The notes: generated by a model from the letters alone, not told the origin. A DNA stretch of 64,000 nucleotides from Acidobacterium sp. S8 (GCF_009765985.1 NZ_LMUM01000024.1:1-64000), one strand, 5' to 3'. Positions 8,534-17,479 are shown, counted from the first letter of the stretch. Program-made: numbers and translations.

Positions 8534-11208
8534 TGACGGCTGATAAGTTTCAGGAGTGGTGGATCCGGTTGCGGTTCCTGCTTCGAGGGAGAGGCAGAGA
8601 TGAGGCCGATGAAGAATTGGGCCTTCACATCGAGCAGCAGACAGAAGCGAATATCGCGTTGGGAATGGCGCCCGAAGAAGCGCGTAGGCAGGCGCTGATT
8701 GCGTTTGGCGGTGTTGAATATGCACGCGAGGCGTGCAGCGAGGTTCGGCCTGGATGGTTTCTGGATACGCTGCGGCAAGATGTGCGTTATGCACTGCGCG
8801 GGTTCCGCCGGAATCCAATTTTCACCATCACTGCGCTGGCAACGTTGATGCTGGGCATCGGCGCGACCACGGCGGTCTTCAGCGTTGTGGACCGTATCCT
8901 CTTCCGCAGCCTGCCATATGCGCATGGTGACAGGCTGGTATCTGTGGGCCTAGTGCAGCCTTTGGAGAAGCAGGAGTTTACGCTTGGCGGATTTTACTTT
9001 GATTGGCGCGATAACCAGAAGCCGTTCGGGCAAATGACATTTGAGCGGGGAGCGAGCGAATGCAACCTGACAGCACAGAATCCCGTACGCCTGCATTGCG
9101 CCGACGTAGCTGCGAACTTTCTGTCGACGCTGGGAGTGGCTCCCGTGCTTGGGCGGAATTTTCTTCCCGAGGAGGATGTACCGAACGCCCCGAAAACAGC
9201 TCTTATTTCCGATGCTCTCTGGCTGGCTCGCTACAACCGTTCGCGGGATGTTCTGAATAAGGAGATAGATATTGACGGCAAGCCGGTGCGCATTATTGGC
9301 GTGCTTCCGGCAGATTTCGAAATGCCGAGACTGCAGGCGGTCGATATTCTTCTGTCGGCGCAGATGGATATAGGGGCACAGCATACGCTCAATTCAGGCA
9401 TTGGACTGCCGATGTGGGCGTTTGCGCGGCTAAAGCCGGGCGTGAGCGTTGCGAAGGCGAGAGCGGAGATGGGCCCGGTCTTTCGCCACACGCAGCAGTG
9501 GATTCCGGCGCAGTTCCGGCAGGAGTTCCAATTGCAGATTCGTTCCATTCGCGACCGCCAGATGCAGGAGGCATATCGGGCCGCATGGGTGCTGCTGGGC
9601 GCTGCGCTGGCTGTCATGCTGATTGCGTGCGCGAATGTGGCCAGCCTCTTTTCAGCACGCGGCGCGGCGAGGGAGCGCGAGCTTGCGGTACGCTCGGCGC
9701 TGGGAGCTTCGCGGTTTCGGATTATTCGGCAAACGCTCACGGAAGCGCTGCTGCTTGCGATTGCGGGCGCAGGAGCAGGGTGTGTGCTGGCTGAGATTTT
9801 ATTGCGAGTTTTTATCTCCATCGCGCCGTCCGGTGTTCCGTTTCTTGCGAACGCACGACTCGATCTGCGGATCATCGGCTTCGCTGTTCTTTTGGCGCTG
9901 GTCTGCGCAGCGGTATGCGGTATGGCGCCCGTTCTCGAAAGACCTGGTTCTATAGCATTCACCGCGCGAACCACGAATTCGGGCGCCCATACCCGGCTGC
10001 GGGGATTTCTTGTGGCTGCGCAAATCGCCGTGAGCGTGGTTCTGCTTTCTGGTGCGAGTCTCTTCGTCAGAAGCTTCCAGAATCTGCAGCATGAAGACCT
10101 TGGAATGCAGACGAAGAATGTGCTGACGGTGCGTATTCCACTGGTAGATTCGCGCTACCAGGGAAGCCATGCATATATGGATTTCTATCTGCGCGCCGAG
10201 GCGGCTATGCGTCAACTGCCCGGAGTGCAGGCGGTAAGCATCAGTGACTCACTGCCCCCAGATGCGAATAGTTGGCATGGCGGCTCCCGCTACGCGGATT
10301 TCTTTGTGGAAGGAAGGCCGCCGATTCCGCCGGAAGCCGGCGGAGCGCTGGTCAGGCGACTGGTGACGCCTGACTATTTCCGCGTGCTGAACATTCCTAT
10401 TCTGGAAGGGCAGGGATTCACCGAAGCACAGCGCAGTGCAAACGGCGATTTCATGATTCTGAGCAGGCAGCTTGCCGCGCGGCTGTTCCCCCGGGGCGAT
10501 GCGATTGGGCAGCATATCCGCTTCGCCAACTACCGCCCATACTTTGTGGTGGATGGCCCCGTGTTTACGGTTGCGGGTGTAGCCGGAGACGTGAAGAATG
10601 CCGGACTGACAGGGCAGGATGAGCCCGAATACTACGAACTGTGGAGCAACCATCATCCCGAAAGCTGGAGCCGGCATTGCGTGTTTCTGGTAGAGACGAG
10701 TTTGCCGCCTGCGGTGGTGGTGCCGTGGCTGCGCACACAGATTTCGAAGCTCGATCCGACTGCCCCTGTAGAGGTTGAGCCTTTAGCTCAAACGGTTGCA
10801 AAACTGGCTGACCGTCCGCGTTTTGAGACGGCGCTGCTTACTTTCTTTGCCTTTACCGGCTTGACGATGGCCGTGGTTGGACTCTATGGAGTGATTGCGT
10901 TTCTGGTGGCGCAGCGGACACGGGAGATCGGCGTCCGCATGGCGATGGGGGCGACGCGAACAAATATTTTGCAGCTGGTTGTTGCTAAGGGAATGGGACT
11001 TGTTCTGGTGGGAGGCATAGCCGGTTTAGCAGTGGCACTCTCCGTTTCGCATCTACTCAGGAGTCTGCTATTCCAGGTGAGCGCGTATGACCCTGCTTCA
11101 TTCCTCATCGTGGCGCTGGTGTTGGGCGTTGTTGCGTTAATGGCAACGCTCATTCCTGCATTGACTGCGACCAAGGTCGATCCGAACGTTGCGTTGCGGA
11201 ACGAATAG
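8533..11208 (+). CDS. ADOP-type duplicated ABC transporter permease (MacB/FtsX-like)
   Basis: An 891-residue membrane protein of the acidobacterial duplicated orphan permease group. It has a soluble N-terminal helical domain (about residues 1-75, with DEELGLHIEQQTEANIALGM) followed by two MacB-periplasmic-core/FtsX units. Each unit has one leading membrane helix, a large extracytoplasmic domain and three further helices; the second copy starts near residue 490. The FtsX signatures ARERELAVRSALGASR and TREIGVRMAMGAT are visible in the two halves. No ATPase gene is adjacent, which is usual for this family. The ATG at 8533 is chosen over the TTG at 8530 because of its overlap with the PadR stop. 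The substrate is unknown; efflux or envelope stress export is possible. Confidence 0.9.
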   Translation: MTADKFQEWWIRLRFLLRGRGRDEADEELGLHIEQQTEANIALGMAPEEARRQALIAFGGVEYAREACSEVRPGWFLDTLRQDVRYALRGFRRNPIFTITALATLMLGIGATTAVFSVVDRILFRSLPYAHGDRLVSVGLVQPLEKQEFTLGGFYFDWRDNQKPFGQMTFERGASECNLTAQNPVRLHCADVAANFLSTLGVAPVLGRNFLPEEDVPNAPKTALISDALWLARYNRSRDVLNKEIDIDGKPVRIIGVLPADFEMPRLQAVDILLSAQMDIGAQHTLNSGIGLPMWAFARLKPGVSVAKARAEMGPVFRHTQQWIPAQFRQEFQLQIRSIRDRQMQEAYRAAWVLLGAALAVMLIACANVASLFSARGAARERELAVRSALGASRFRIIRQTLTEALLLAIAGAGAGCVLAEILLRVFISIAPSGVPFLANARLDLRIIGFAVLLALVCAAVCGMAPVLERPGSIAFTARTTNSGAHTRLRGFLVAAQIAVSVVLLSGASLFVRSFQNLQHEDLGMQTKNVLTVRIPLVDSRYQGSHAYMDFYLRAEAAMRQLPGVQAVSISDSLPPDANSWHGGSRYADFFVEGRPPIPPEAGGALVRRLVTPDYFRVLNIPILEGQGFTEAQRSANGDFMILSRQLAARLFPRGDAIGQHIRFANYRPYFVVDGPVFTVAGVAGDVKNAGLTGQDEPEYYELWSNHHPESWSRHCVFLVETSLPPAVVVPWLRTQISKLDPTAPVEVEPLAQTVAKLADRPRFETALLTFFAFTGLTMAVVGLYGVIAFLVAQRTREIGVRMAMGATRTNILQLVVAKGMGLVLVGGIAGLAVALSVSHLLRSLLFQVSAYDPASFLIVALVLGVVALMATLIPALTATKVDPNVALRNE

Positions 11209-11273
11209 AAACCGGTAGATTCCGTGTCTAAAATCAAGGCATATTTGAAGGGGCCGTTGTTTTGTGGCATAAA

Positions 11274-11299
11274 AGAAGGCCCGCCGAAACGGGCCTTCT
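11274..11299. terminator. Bidirectional intrinsic terminator
   Basis: A perfect 10-bp stem AGAAGGCCCG / CGGGCCTTCT with a 6-base loop lies between two convergent genes. Read on the minus strand it is followed by TTTTAT, read on the plus strand by GTCTTTG. It can therefore serve both the permease (plus) and the glycine-rich gene (minus), better for the latter. Confidence 0.8.
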
Positions 11300-11314
11300 G
11301 TCTTTGCGATTCAA

Positions 11315-12076
11315 TTACCGGTGTCCACCACCACCGCCATGACCGCCTCCACCGCCGTGGAAGCCGCCGCCACCACCGCCACCGTGGAAGCCTCCACCAC
11401 TGAATCCACCGCCGTGGGAACCGCCGCTGAATCCACCGCCATGGAAGCCGCTGCTGCCACCGCTATATCCGTGGAAGCCAGAACTGCCGCTGTAGCCATG
11501 GAATCCGGTTGAGCCGCCGCTGTAACCATGGAATCCGCTGGTAGCGCTATAGCCGCCGCTGCGGAAGCCGTTATAGGTTCCAGTAGTTCCGCGATAGCCA
11601 TTCGTGCTTATGCTGCGATTTCCGTATCCGTTATAGCCGGACCGACCGTAGGCGCCACCTGAGCGGTACCCACTGCTGAGGCCGTGGTTATAGCCATTCG
11701 CGTAGCCGCTATGATATCCATAACCGCCGTGATATCCATATCCACCGTAGTAGGGGTGCGGTCCCCATCCCCAGCCACCCCACGGATGACCCCATCCCCA
11801 GCCCCATGGATGGCCATACCAGCCGGTATACCAGGGGCCCGCGCCGATAAAGACGCCGCCGAAGAACCAGTCGGCTCCGTAATAGCCATAAGGAGCGCAG
11901 GAATAAGGATAGTAAGAGTAGTAGCCCCAGGAACAGACCGGCGGTCCCGATACATACACAGGCGCGGGGTAACTGACGACCGGCCCAATCCCGATGCCTA
12001 CAGAAATCTGGCCATGGGCGAATGCAGCAGGAATGGCGAGAACCATAAGCAACGCAATCGAACGCAGAATACGCAA
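11315..12076 (-). CDS. Secreted Gly/Tyr/His-rich repeat protein
   Basis: A 253-residue low-complexity exported protein. A hydrophobic signal peptide (about residues 1-21, ending near AFAHGQ) is followed by a Tyr/Trp/Pro/Gly-rich middle (YYSYYPYSC, YGHPWGWGWGHPWGG). The C-terminal third is built from repeats of GFHGYSGG, degrading into GGGFHGGGG. No known catalytic domain is seen. Composition suggests a surface, matrix or metal-binding protein, but that is only inference from His and Gly richness. The start is a TTG: AGGAGG lies exactly 6 bases upstream (12083-12088), whereas the more distal ATG candidates at 12109 and 12154 would put charged sequence ahead of the signal peptide. Confidence 0.75.
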   Translation of the reverse strand: MRILRSIALLMVLAIPAAFAHGQISVGIGIGPVVSYPAPVYVSGPPVCSWGYYSYYPYSCAPYGYYGADWFFGGVFIGAGPWYTGWYGHPWGWGWGHPWGGWGWGPHPYYGGYGYHGGYGYHSGYANGYNHGLSSGYRSGGAYGRSGYNGYGNRSISTNGYRGTTGTYNGFRSGGYSATSGFHGYSGGSTGFHGYSGSSGFHGYSGGSSGFHGGGFSGGSHGGGFSGGGFHGGGGGGGFHGGGGGHGGGGGHR

Positions 12077-12240
12077 GACAAACCTCCTGCCAGCACTGCC
12101 GCCTATCATAGCGGGTACGCTGGATCCGGTGCCGGCAATCGTAAAGTGGATCACGGCACCTGTCTATTTGAAACACAATTTGGAAGAAAAGTTGCGAGTG
12201 ATTGAGGCCTATCGGAAGTGCTAAATCAGTAAAAACTTAG

Positions 12241-12729
12241 CTATGGCATGACGGATGCCCGTTTCCCCAGAATGCTGTCGCGCCTGGCAGACGCCGCCTC
12301 GGTATCCGAGAGCGTTGCCGGGGCGAGGTCGGGGCCTTCGAAACGCTTATACGCGGATTTTGAGCTGTCTTTTCCAACAGTTACGAACTCCACCGATTTC
12401 ACTTTGCCGGGGATCCGGGCTCCGAACCAATGAGGGTCTTCGCGCTGCGTCCAGGTGACCAGCGACAGGACGGAGCCGTCGGGGTAGACGTCATGGCCAG
12501 CGCGGGCGCTTTGAACGGCGAGGTCATTTCCGTAGAGCGTAGACATGGTCTGGCGCTGCGGATCGATACCGGAGATGATGACCTTCCAATGCAGAGGATT
12601 AAACGGGAGCTTGCTGGCTTCGATTTCCGCTGATGTGTTGAAAAGGTCAGACTCAGCCGGGGTGCGGTGGGAGCATCCGGAGAAGAGCGCCAGTAGGGAG
12701 AGAGCTGCGACGTAGATGGGCTTTTTCAT
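12241..12729 (-). CDS. Cytochrome P460-like lipoprotein without haem motif
   Basis: A 162-residue exported protein with a lipoprotein signal (lipobox LFSGC, Cys about residue 19). The remainder resembles the second half of its upstream neighbour: PLHWKVIISGIDPQRQTMSTLYGND, then DGSVLSLVTWTQREDPHWFGARIPG and KSVEFVTVGKDS. Those are features of the cytochrome P460 fold. No CXXCH haem-attachment site is present, so covalent haem binding by this copy is doubtful. It starts 3 bases after the stop of the haem-binding/P460 protein and is clearly co-transcribed with it. It may be a haem-less partner subunit. The function in the cell is unknown. Confidence 0.7.
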   Translation of the reverse strand: MKKPIYVAALSLLALFSGCSHRTPAESDLFNTSAEIEASKLPFNPLHWKVIISGIDPQRQTMSTLYGNDLAVQSARAGHDVYPDGSVLSLVTWTQREDPHWFGARIPGKVKSVEFVTVGKDSSKSAYKRFEGPDLAPATLSDTEAASARRDSILGKRASVMP

Positions 12730-12732
12730 CGC

Positions 12733-13671
12733 TTACCTCTGGCCGGTGACCGGAATGGTGTAGACGTAGTCGTTGTCACGGACGGGCAAATGGCAGCTGA
12801 CGCATTCGCCGGTGAAGTCGGCGGTTTTGCCGTAAGGCTTAAGGTCTGTGCCTCGCCAGCGCGCCCATCCCCAACCGGCGGTGGAGGCGTATTTAGTTTT
12901 GTCCTTGATCATGAATTCGACCTGAATGAAACGGCCGGGATGCACGGCACCTTTGTCGTCGGAGAGTCTTTCCCATGCAATTTTGGCGAAGGCGGCTCCA
13001 TCGGGCCATGGCTGCACCTGCTTAGTTTCGATGGCGTGAATAGCGATATCGTTTCCGAGAATCGCGCGCATGGTGTGGTTGTCGCCGCGGTCGGTGGTGC
13101 TGACGGTTCTCCAGTTTTTATAGTCGGGAAGGAACTGGATTCCATTGAGCGCTGGCTGAACGGTTGGCGCGGGTGTGGCGGAGGTTGTCCAGTTGTGAAA
13201 TTGGGTGTCGACGGCAGCAGTCTGATCTGCATCGGCTGGTGGTGACGGGCGGAAGGGATCGAGATAGTTTTTGAGCACGGCGAGCTGCTCGGGGGTGACG
13301 GTCGAGTCAGGATGCACATGCCGGTAGCTGGGCAGCGGCATGTCTCCGAGTTGAATCTGATTCACGGCTTCGAATAAGGCTCCGCGCTGGGCAGCGGGCG
13401 GGAGCTTTCCGATCTCAGAGAAATTAAGATGAGCGCGGGCAGTTTTCACGTCGTGGACGACGAGCCAGTACGAGGGAGCGATGCGGTCGAACCAAGGCAG
13501 GGAGGTTTCGTTCGAGTGACAGTTGTAACACGAGTTTCGTAAGATCTGACGCACCTCGGGCGGCGCCTGAATCTCAGCTGTGACGGGAGGATTATCCAAC
13601 GCGGGGCGGATACATTGGATGCCGAGAAAAGCGACGCCAGCGACGATGGTAAGCTTGCCGAGAAAGTTCAT
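12733..13671 (-). CDS. Haem-binding domain / cytochrome P460 family protein
   Basis: A 312-residue periplasmic or membrane-anchored cytochrome. An N-terminal hydrophobic anchor (residues 5-20) is followed by a haem-binding domain of the type with CYNCHSNET (CXXCH at residues 48-52) and the segment LGDMPLPSYRHVHP. From about residue 170 there is a cytochrome P460-like domain containing a second CXXCH (residues 290-294, CVSCH) close to the C-terminus. Two c-type haems are therefore expected. P460 proteins in nitrifiers oxidise hydroxylamine or detoxify NO, but these acidobacterial versions are uncharacterised, so no reaction is claimed. It is first in a two-gene minus-strand unit with the P460-like lipoprotein. 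Confidence 0.82.
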   Translation of the reverse strand: MNFLGKLTIVAGVAFLGIQCIRPALDNPPVTAEIQAPPEVRQILRNSCYNCHSNETSLPWFDRIAPSYWLVVHDVKTARAHLNFSEIGKLPPAAQRGALFEAVNQIQLGDMPLPSYRHVHPDSTVTPEQLAVLKNYLDPFRPSPPADADQTAAVDTQFHNWTTSATPAPTVQPALNGIQFLPDYKNWRTVSTTDRGDNHTMRAILGNDIAIHAIETKQVQPWPDGAAFAKIAWERLSDDKGAVHPGRFIQVEFMIKDKTKYASTAGWGWARWRGTDLKPYGKTADFTGECVSCHLPVRDNDYVYTIPVTGQR

Positions 13672-13852
13672 GTGTACCTATAGATCGAAGCTGATTGGAA
13701 GAAGTTTCTGAAGAGGTAATCGTGTTTTCTTATGGCTCGAAAGATTTGCGAATCTGTAGCCGCTTCTAATACGGGTAGCAGCTGCGGCGAACCGGCTGGG
13801 CTGCTGAATCCAATTCTAAAAGCGAACATCTGCTGTTGGACGGAGGAAACAC

Positions 13853-14818
13853 ATGCCCGATTCGATTCCTGGAATTCACCATATCACCGCCATTGCCACC
13901 GACGCCCAACAAAACGTGGACTTCTACGCTGGGGTACTGGGCCTGCGGCTGGTGAAGCGGACAGTGAACTTTGACGACCCCGGCACTTATCATCTTTACT
14001 TCGGCGACGGCAAAGGCGATCCGGGGACCATTCTGACCTTCTTTCCGTGGAGCCATGTGCAGCACGGAAGGCGCGGTACAGGACAGGCTACGGCCATCTC
14101 ATTTGCTGTGCCGTTGGAGTCATTCGGCTTTTGGATCGAGAGGCTCACGCGCCACAGTGTGGAATACGACAAGCCGCAGCGGCGCTTCGATGAGCCTGTG
14201 CTTGCCTTTCGCGACTGGGATGGGCTGGCGCTGGAACTGGTCGGAGTGCCGAACGCCGAGAGCAGGCCTGCGTGGGAGACACAAGGCATTAGCGGGAAAG
14301 AAGCGATTCGAGGATTTCACTCCGTAACGCTGTGCGAAGACGGGATGGAGAGCACGGCGGCTCTGTTGACGGATACGATGGGCGCTACGAAGGTTGCGGA
14401 AGACGGATCGTATTTTCGTTTCAGCTTTGGGGAAGGTAACAACGCTTCAAATGTTGACCTGCATTGCACGCCGGAGTTTCTGTCAGGCGTAGTTGCTGGC
14501 GGCAGCGTGCATCATGTGGCGTGGCGCGTGCCTAACGATGCTGCGCAGGTAGAGTGGCAGACCAAAGTGCGCGAAGCTGGGCTGAACGTAACGCCGGTGC
14601 TCGATCGCCAGTATTTCAAGTCGATCTACTTTCGCGAGCCTGGCGGAGTGCTCTTTGAGATTGCGACCGATCCGCCAGGATTTGCGCGCGATGAAGCGGA
14701 GAATGCTCTGGGCCAGCCCTTGAAGCTGCCCCCGTGGCTGGAGAAATATCGTACGGAGATTGAAGGCGAACTGCCGAAGCTGCATCAGCCGAACTTTACG
14801 GCGGAGCGGCAGTCATGA
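13853..14818 (+). CDS. VOC ring-cleaving dioxygenase, MhqO-like
   Basis: A 321-residue protein of two glyoxalase/VOC (vicinal oxygen chelate) modules. The first module has the metal-site histidine in GIHHITAIATDAQQNVDFYAG near the N-terminus. The second begins about residue 150 with GFHSVTLCEDGMESTA and continues to VHHVAWRVPND and the glutamate-containing FREPGGVLFEIATDPPGF. The family (PcpA/MhqO/YkcA) comprises Fe(II) enzymes that cleave hydroquinone-type rings and are induced by quinone stress in Bacillus. A GGAGG site lies 8 bases before the ATG. Its stop overlaps the start of an MhqD-like hydrolase, the same pairing seen in quinone-resistance operons. Confidence 0.85.
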   Translation: MPDSIPGIHHITAIATDAQQNVDFYAGVLGLRLVKRTVNFDDPGTYHLYFGDGKGDPGTILTFFPWSHVQHGRRGTGQATAISFAVPLESFGFWIERLTRHSVEYDKPQRRFDEPVLAFRDWDGLALELVGVPNAESRPAWETQGISGKEAIRGFHSVTLCEDGMESTAALLTDTMGATKVAEDGSYFRFSFGEGNNASNVDLHCTPEFLSGVVAGGSVHHVAWRVPNDAAQVEWQTKVREAGLNVTPVLDRQYFKSIYFREPGGVLFEIATDPPGFARDEAENALGQPLKLPPWLEKYRTEIEGELPKLHQPNFTAERQS

Positions 14819-15435
14819 CCGATGCTGAGACGTTTATCCATCGCTTTGTTCCTGGCAAGAGCAAGCGCACGCTGCTGATTCTGCATGGCACAGGAGGCAA
14901 TGAAGATGATCTGTTGCCGGTCGGGCGCATGCTCGATCCTGAGAGTTCGCTGCTCAGCCCGCGAGGCAAGGTGCTTGAAAATGGCGCGCCGCGCTTCTTC
15001 CGGCGTCTGCGCGAAGGTGTTTTCGACGAGGACGATGTGATTCGGCGTGCGAACGAGCTCGCGGATTTTGTAACAGCAGCGGTTGCAGAGAATAGCCTGG
15101 ACGCAGGGAACGTGATTGCGGTCGGCTATTCGAATGGCGCGAATATCGCGTCGGCGATGATGCTGCTGCGTCCTGAGATCCTGCGCGGCGCGATCCTGTT
15201 GCGCGGGCAGGTGCCGCTGATTCCTGAGAAGCTGCCGGACCTTTCAGGCAAGGCTGTACTTCTTTCCTCAGGGAAACTCGATCCGATTATCGATGCTGAC
15301 AATGCGAGCAGTCTCGTGCAGTTATTGACGAAGGCAGGGGCGAGTGTGACGCATCTGTGGCAGCCGGTAGGTCATGAGCTTTCCCGCAACGATCTGGATG
15401 CGGCTCGTGAGTGGTTGCAAGGAGTTAGAGGCTAA
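14815..15435 (+). CDS. Alpha/beta hydrolase, MhqD-like carboxylesterase
   Basis: A 206-residue single-domain serine hydrolase of the phospholipase/carboxylesterase group. Visible are the oxyanion segment LILHGTGGNEDDLLP near residue 25, the nucleophile elbow VGYSNGANIAS (GXSXG) near residue 105, the aspartate in SGKLDPIIDADN, and the catalytic histidine in PVGHELSRNDLDAA near the C-terminus. The ATGA overlap with the dioxygenase gene indicates coupled expression. By analogy with Bacillus mhq genes the pair may handle quinone-derived or thiol-adduct compounds; the actual substrate is not shown. Confidence 0.85.
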   Translation: MTDAETFIHRFVPGKSKRTLLILHGTGGNEDDLLPVGRMLDPESSLLSPRGKVLENGAPRFFRRLREGVFDEDDVIRRANELADFVTAAVAENSLDAGNVIAVGYSNGANIASAMMLLRPEILRGAILLRGQVPLIPEKLPDLSGKAVLLSSGKLDPIIDADNASSLVQLLTKAGASVTHLWQPVGHELSRNDLDAAREWLQGVRG

Positions 15436-15487
15436 CTATACAGCTGGTGAGATCTCGCGAGCTTATTGGACGCTGATAGGCTCCCGC

Positions 15488-15510
15488 CCTTTCGCAAAGT
15501 GCGCGAAAGG
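15488..15510. terminator. Hairpin between convergent genes
   Basis: CCTTTCGC (15488-15495) pairs with GCGAAAGG (15503-15510) across a 7-base loop, flanked by GCCC/GGGC that can extend the stem. It lies between the MhqD-like gene and the SGNH gene. The following ATGGGCACCC resembles a motif near 28455, so it may belong to a dispersed palindromic family. Confidence 0.5.
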
Positions 15511-15548
15511 ATGGGCACCCAGTCAGTGTGTTCCTCGTGGTCGATGCG

Positions 15549-16754
15549 CTATCGGAAGAGCGAAAGATCGATTGCGTCTCCCATAGCTTTGTATCCAGCA
15601 TCTTTCGGATGCAGGTGGTCGCCTGAATCGTAATCAGGCAGGAAGGTGTCCGTGTGTGCCGGGTCCTGCGTGATTTTGTCGAAGTCGATGACTCCGTCGA
15701 AGACGCCGCTGGTCCTGATCCAGTTGTTGTAAGCCTGGCGCACTTGTTCGCCTGCGGCTGATGAATAGCCTGCGCTCATATATGGAGTCAGCGTCGCACC
15801 GAAGACCTTGATGCCGTGCTGATGCGCGCGCGTGACGAGCTGAGCGAGTCCGAAGATGAGATCGTCGGCGGTGATATTGTCCCCCGGTTCATGCGGATTC
15901 TTGAGGCGGCCGATATCGTTGATACCTTCGAGGATGACGAGATACTTGACGCCGGTTTGCGCGATAACATCGCGGTCGAAGCGGGCGAGCGCGCTGGGGC
16001 CGTATCCGTCATGCAGCACGCGATTGCCGCCGATGCCCTGATTGAGCACGCCGAGATTCGCAGTAGCTTTATTTGCCTGTAGTCGCGTGGCGAGTACATC
16101 AGGCCAGCGGCGGTTGCCGTCGCGGGTAGAAAGAGCGCCGTCAGTGATGGAGTCTCCGAAGGCTACGATGGCGGAGGATTTATCACCAACGCTCACGTCG
16201 ATTCCTTTGACGAAGCACCACGAGTAGATGGGGCTGGAGTTATCTGCAGTAGCGGCTGCAGTGGCGTCGCCTTTGAGGATGTAGTTTGTCGAATCACCGA
16301 AAGAATGGCAGGTGGTGTTGCGGATGCTCTGTTGCGGCAGGTATATGCTTACGGCGAGATCGGAGAGCGGCGTAGCCTGCATCGTGACGGGATCGCTGAC
16401 GATAAAAGCGCCCGCAGGAATTTCGGCGAAGGGGCGTTCGTTAAAAGTGAGCGGATGATCAGAGCCGGATTGAATGGAACCTCCGCCGGAGCTGATTGCG
16501 ACATGCGCTGCGCCCACTTTCAGCGGCTCGGTACCAAATTCATTGGAAAGTTGCACGCGCACGGCGGAGCCGCCCAGGCTGATGTGCACAATGTTGCGGT
16601 AAGTCGAGTCGCCGGGAGATGGCTGACCTGAATTGACCTGTTCCCCGACGGGCGATGCGGCCCATGTTCCAACCCAATGCGAGCCCGGCGTCTGCGCCCA
16701 TGTTGCCAGGCTGCTAAATGAAAGAAATATCAGCGCAAGAAATTTCCTCTGCAT
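15549..16754 (-). CDS. Secreted SGNH/GDSL-family esterase
   Basis: A 401-residue exported hydrolase. The signal peptide MQRKFLALIFLSFSSLATWAQ is followed by a beta-rich N-terminal region (about residues 25-175). The SGNH catalytic domain then shows block I AFGDSITDG, block II around GIGGNRVLHDG, block III LEGINDIG, and block V SGDHLHPKDAGY with the Asp-His pair. Related proteins act on acylated carbohydrates or plant cell-wall esters, but specificity cannot be read here. The ATG at 16754 is chosen over an upstream in-frame ATG because the signal peptide begins there and a GAAGGGG site precedes it. Confidence 0.87.
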   Translation of the reverse strand: MQRKFLALIFLSFSSLATWAQTPGSHWVGTWAASPVGEQVNSGQPSPGDSTYRNIVHISLGGSAVRVQLSNEFGTEPLKVGAAHVAISSGGGSIQSGSDHPLTFNERPFAEIPAGAFIVSDPVTMQATPLSDLAVSIYLPQQSIRNTTCHSFGDSTNYILKGDATAAATADNSSPIYSWCFVKGIDVSVGDKSSAIVAFGDSITDGALSTRDGNRRWPDVLATRLQANKATANLGVLNQGIGGNRVLHDGYGPSALARFDRDVIAQTGVKYLVILEGINDIGRLKNPHEPGDNITADDLIFGLAQLVTRAHQHGIKVFGATLTPYMSAGYSSAAGEQVRQAYNNWIRTSGVFDGVIDFDKITQDPAHTDTFLPDYDSGDHLHPKDAGYKAMGDAIDLSLFR

Positions 16755-16870
16755 GTTCCCCTTCAGAAAAGAATTGAAAATTTTGTTCTGGATGAGTGTA
16801 AGACGATCGGCGTTATCGTGCACGGAAAGCGATGCAAAACAGTAAAATGAAGAAAAGGAATCATGACTGC

Positions 16871-17479
16871 ATGAAATTGAAATTGCCCGAAGGACAATTC
16901 AAGGCATATCTCTTCGACTGTGATGGTACGATCGTAGACTCGATGCCGCTGCACTATGTTGCGTGGAAGAAGGTTCTGGGCGAATGGGATTGCGAATTCG
17001 AGGAAGAGTTCTTCTATTCGCTGGGTGGCATGCCGGTTGCGGAGATCATCGCGACGCTCAATGAAAAGAATGGACTTGCGATGCCTGTCGAACACGTGAT
17101 GCGTAATAAAGAGAATTTATATTACGAAATTCTTCCGCAGCTCACGGTGGTTCCCGAAGTGCTGGAACACATCGACGACCAGTACGGGCAGATTCCGTTC
17201 GCTGTCGTCTCGGGCAGCACGCGGGACTCGGTAACTGCTTCACTCAAGATGCTGAATCTGCTGGATCGCTTTGAAACGCTGGTGTGCGCAGGCGACTACA
17301 CGAAGAGCAAGCCCGACCCGGAAGGTTATCTGATGGCTGCTGACCGATTGGGCGTGGCGCCGAAAGACTGCCTTGTCTTTGAAGATACGGAGATGGGCAT
17401 TCAGGCTGCTACGGCGGGCGGCATGGCTTCCGTGCGAATTCCGTTGCCGCGTGAGCGCGGGGTCATGGCTACGATCTAG
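16871..17479 (+). CDS. HAD-superfamily phosphatase, beta-phosphoglucomutase-like
   Basis: A 202-residue HAD subfamily IA protein. Motif I is YLFDCDGTIVDS (nucleophile Asp16, acid/base Asp18), motif II is VVSGSTRDS, motif III lies around KSKPDPEGY, and motif IV is VFEDTEMGIQAA. A cap domain sits between motifs I and II. The family includes sugar-phosphate phosphatases and beta-phosphoglucomutases. An earlier in-frame ATG at 16832 would add 13 residues of Lys/Asn-rich sequence; the ATG at 16871 has AAAAGGA at suitable distance. It is divergent from the esterase gene. Confidence 0.85.
   Translation: MKLKLPEGQFKAYLFDCDGTIVDSMPLHYVAWKKVLGEWDCEFEEEFFYSLGGMPVAEIIATLNEKNGLAMPVEHVMRNKENLYYEILPQLTVVPEVLEHIDDQYGQIPFAVVSGSTRDSVTASLKMLNLLDRFETLVCAGDYTKSKPDPEGYLMAADRLGVAPKDCLVFEDTEMGIQAATAGGMASVRIPLPRERGVMATI

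Noticed and set aside
11321-11600. Short repeated DNA units as a possible CRISPR array
   Set aside because: The units are 24-base coding repeats without unique spacers and are in frame with the Gly-rich protein.
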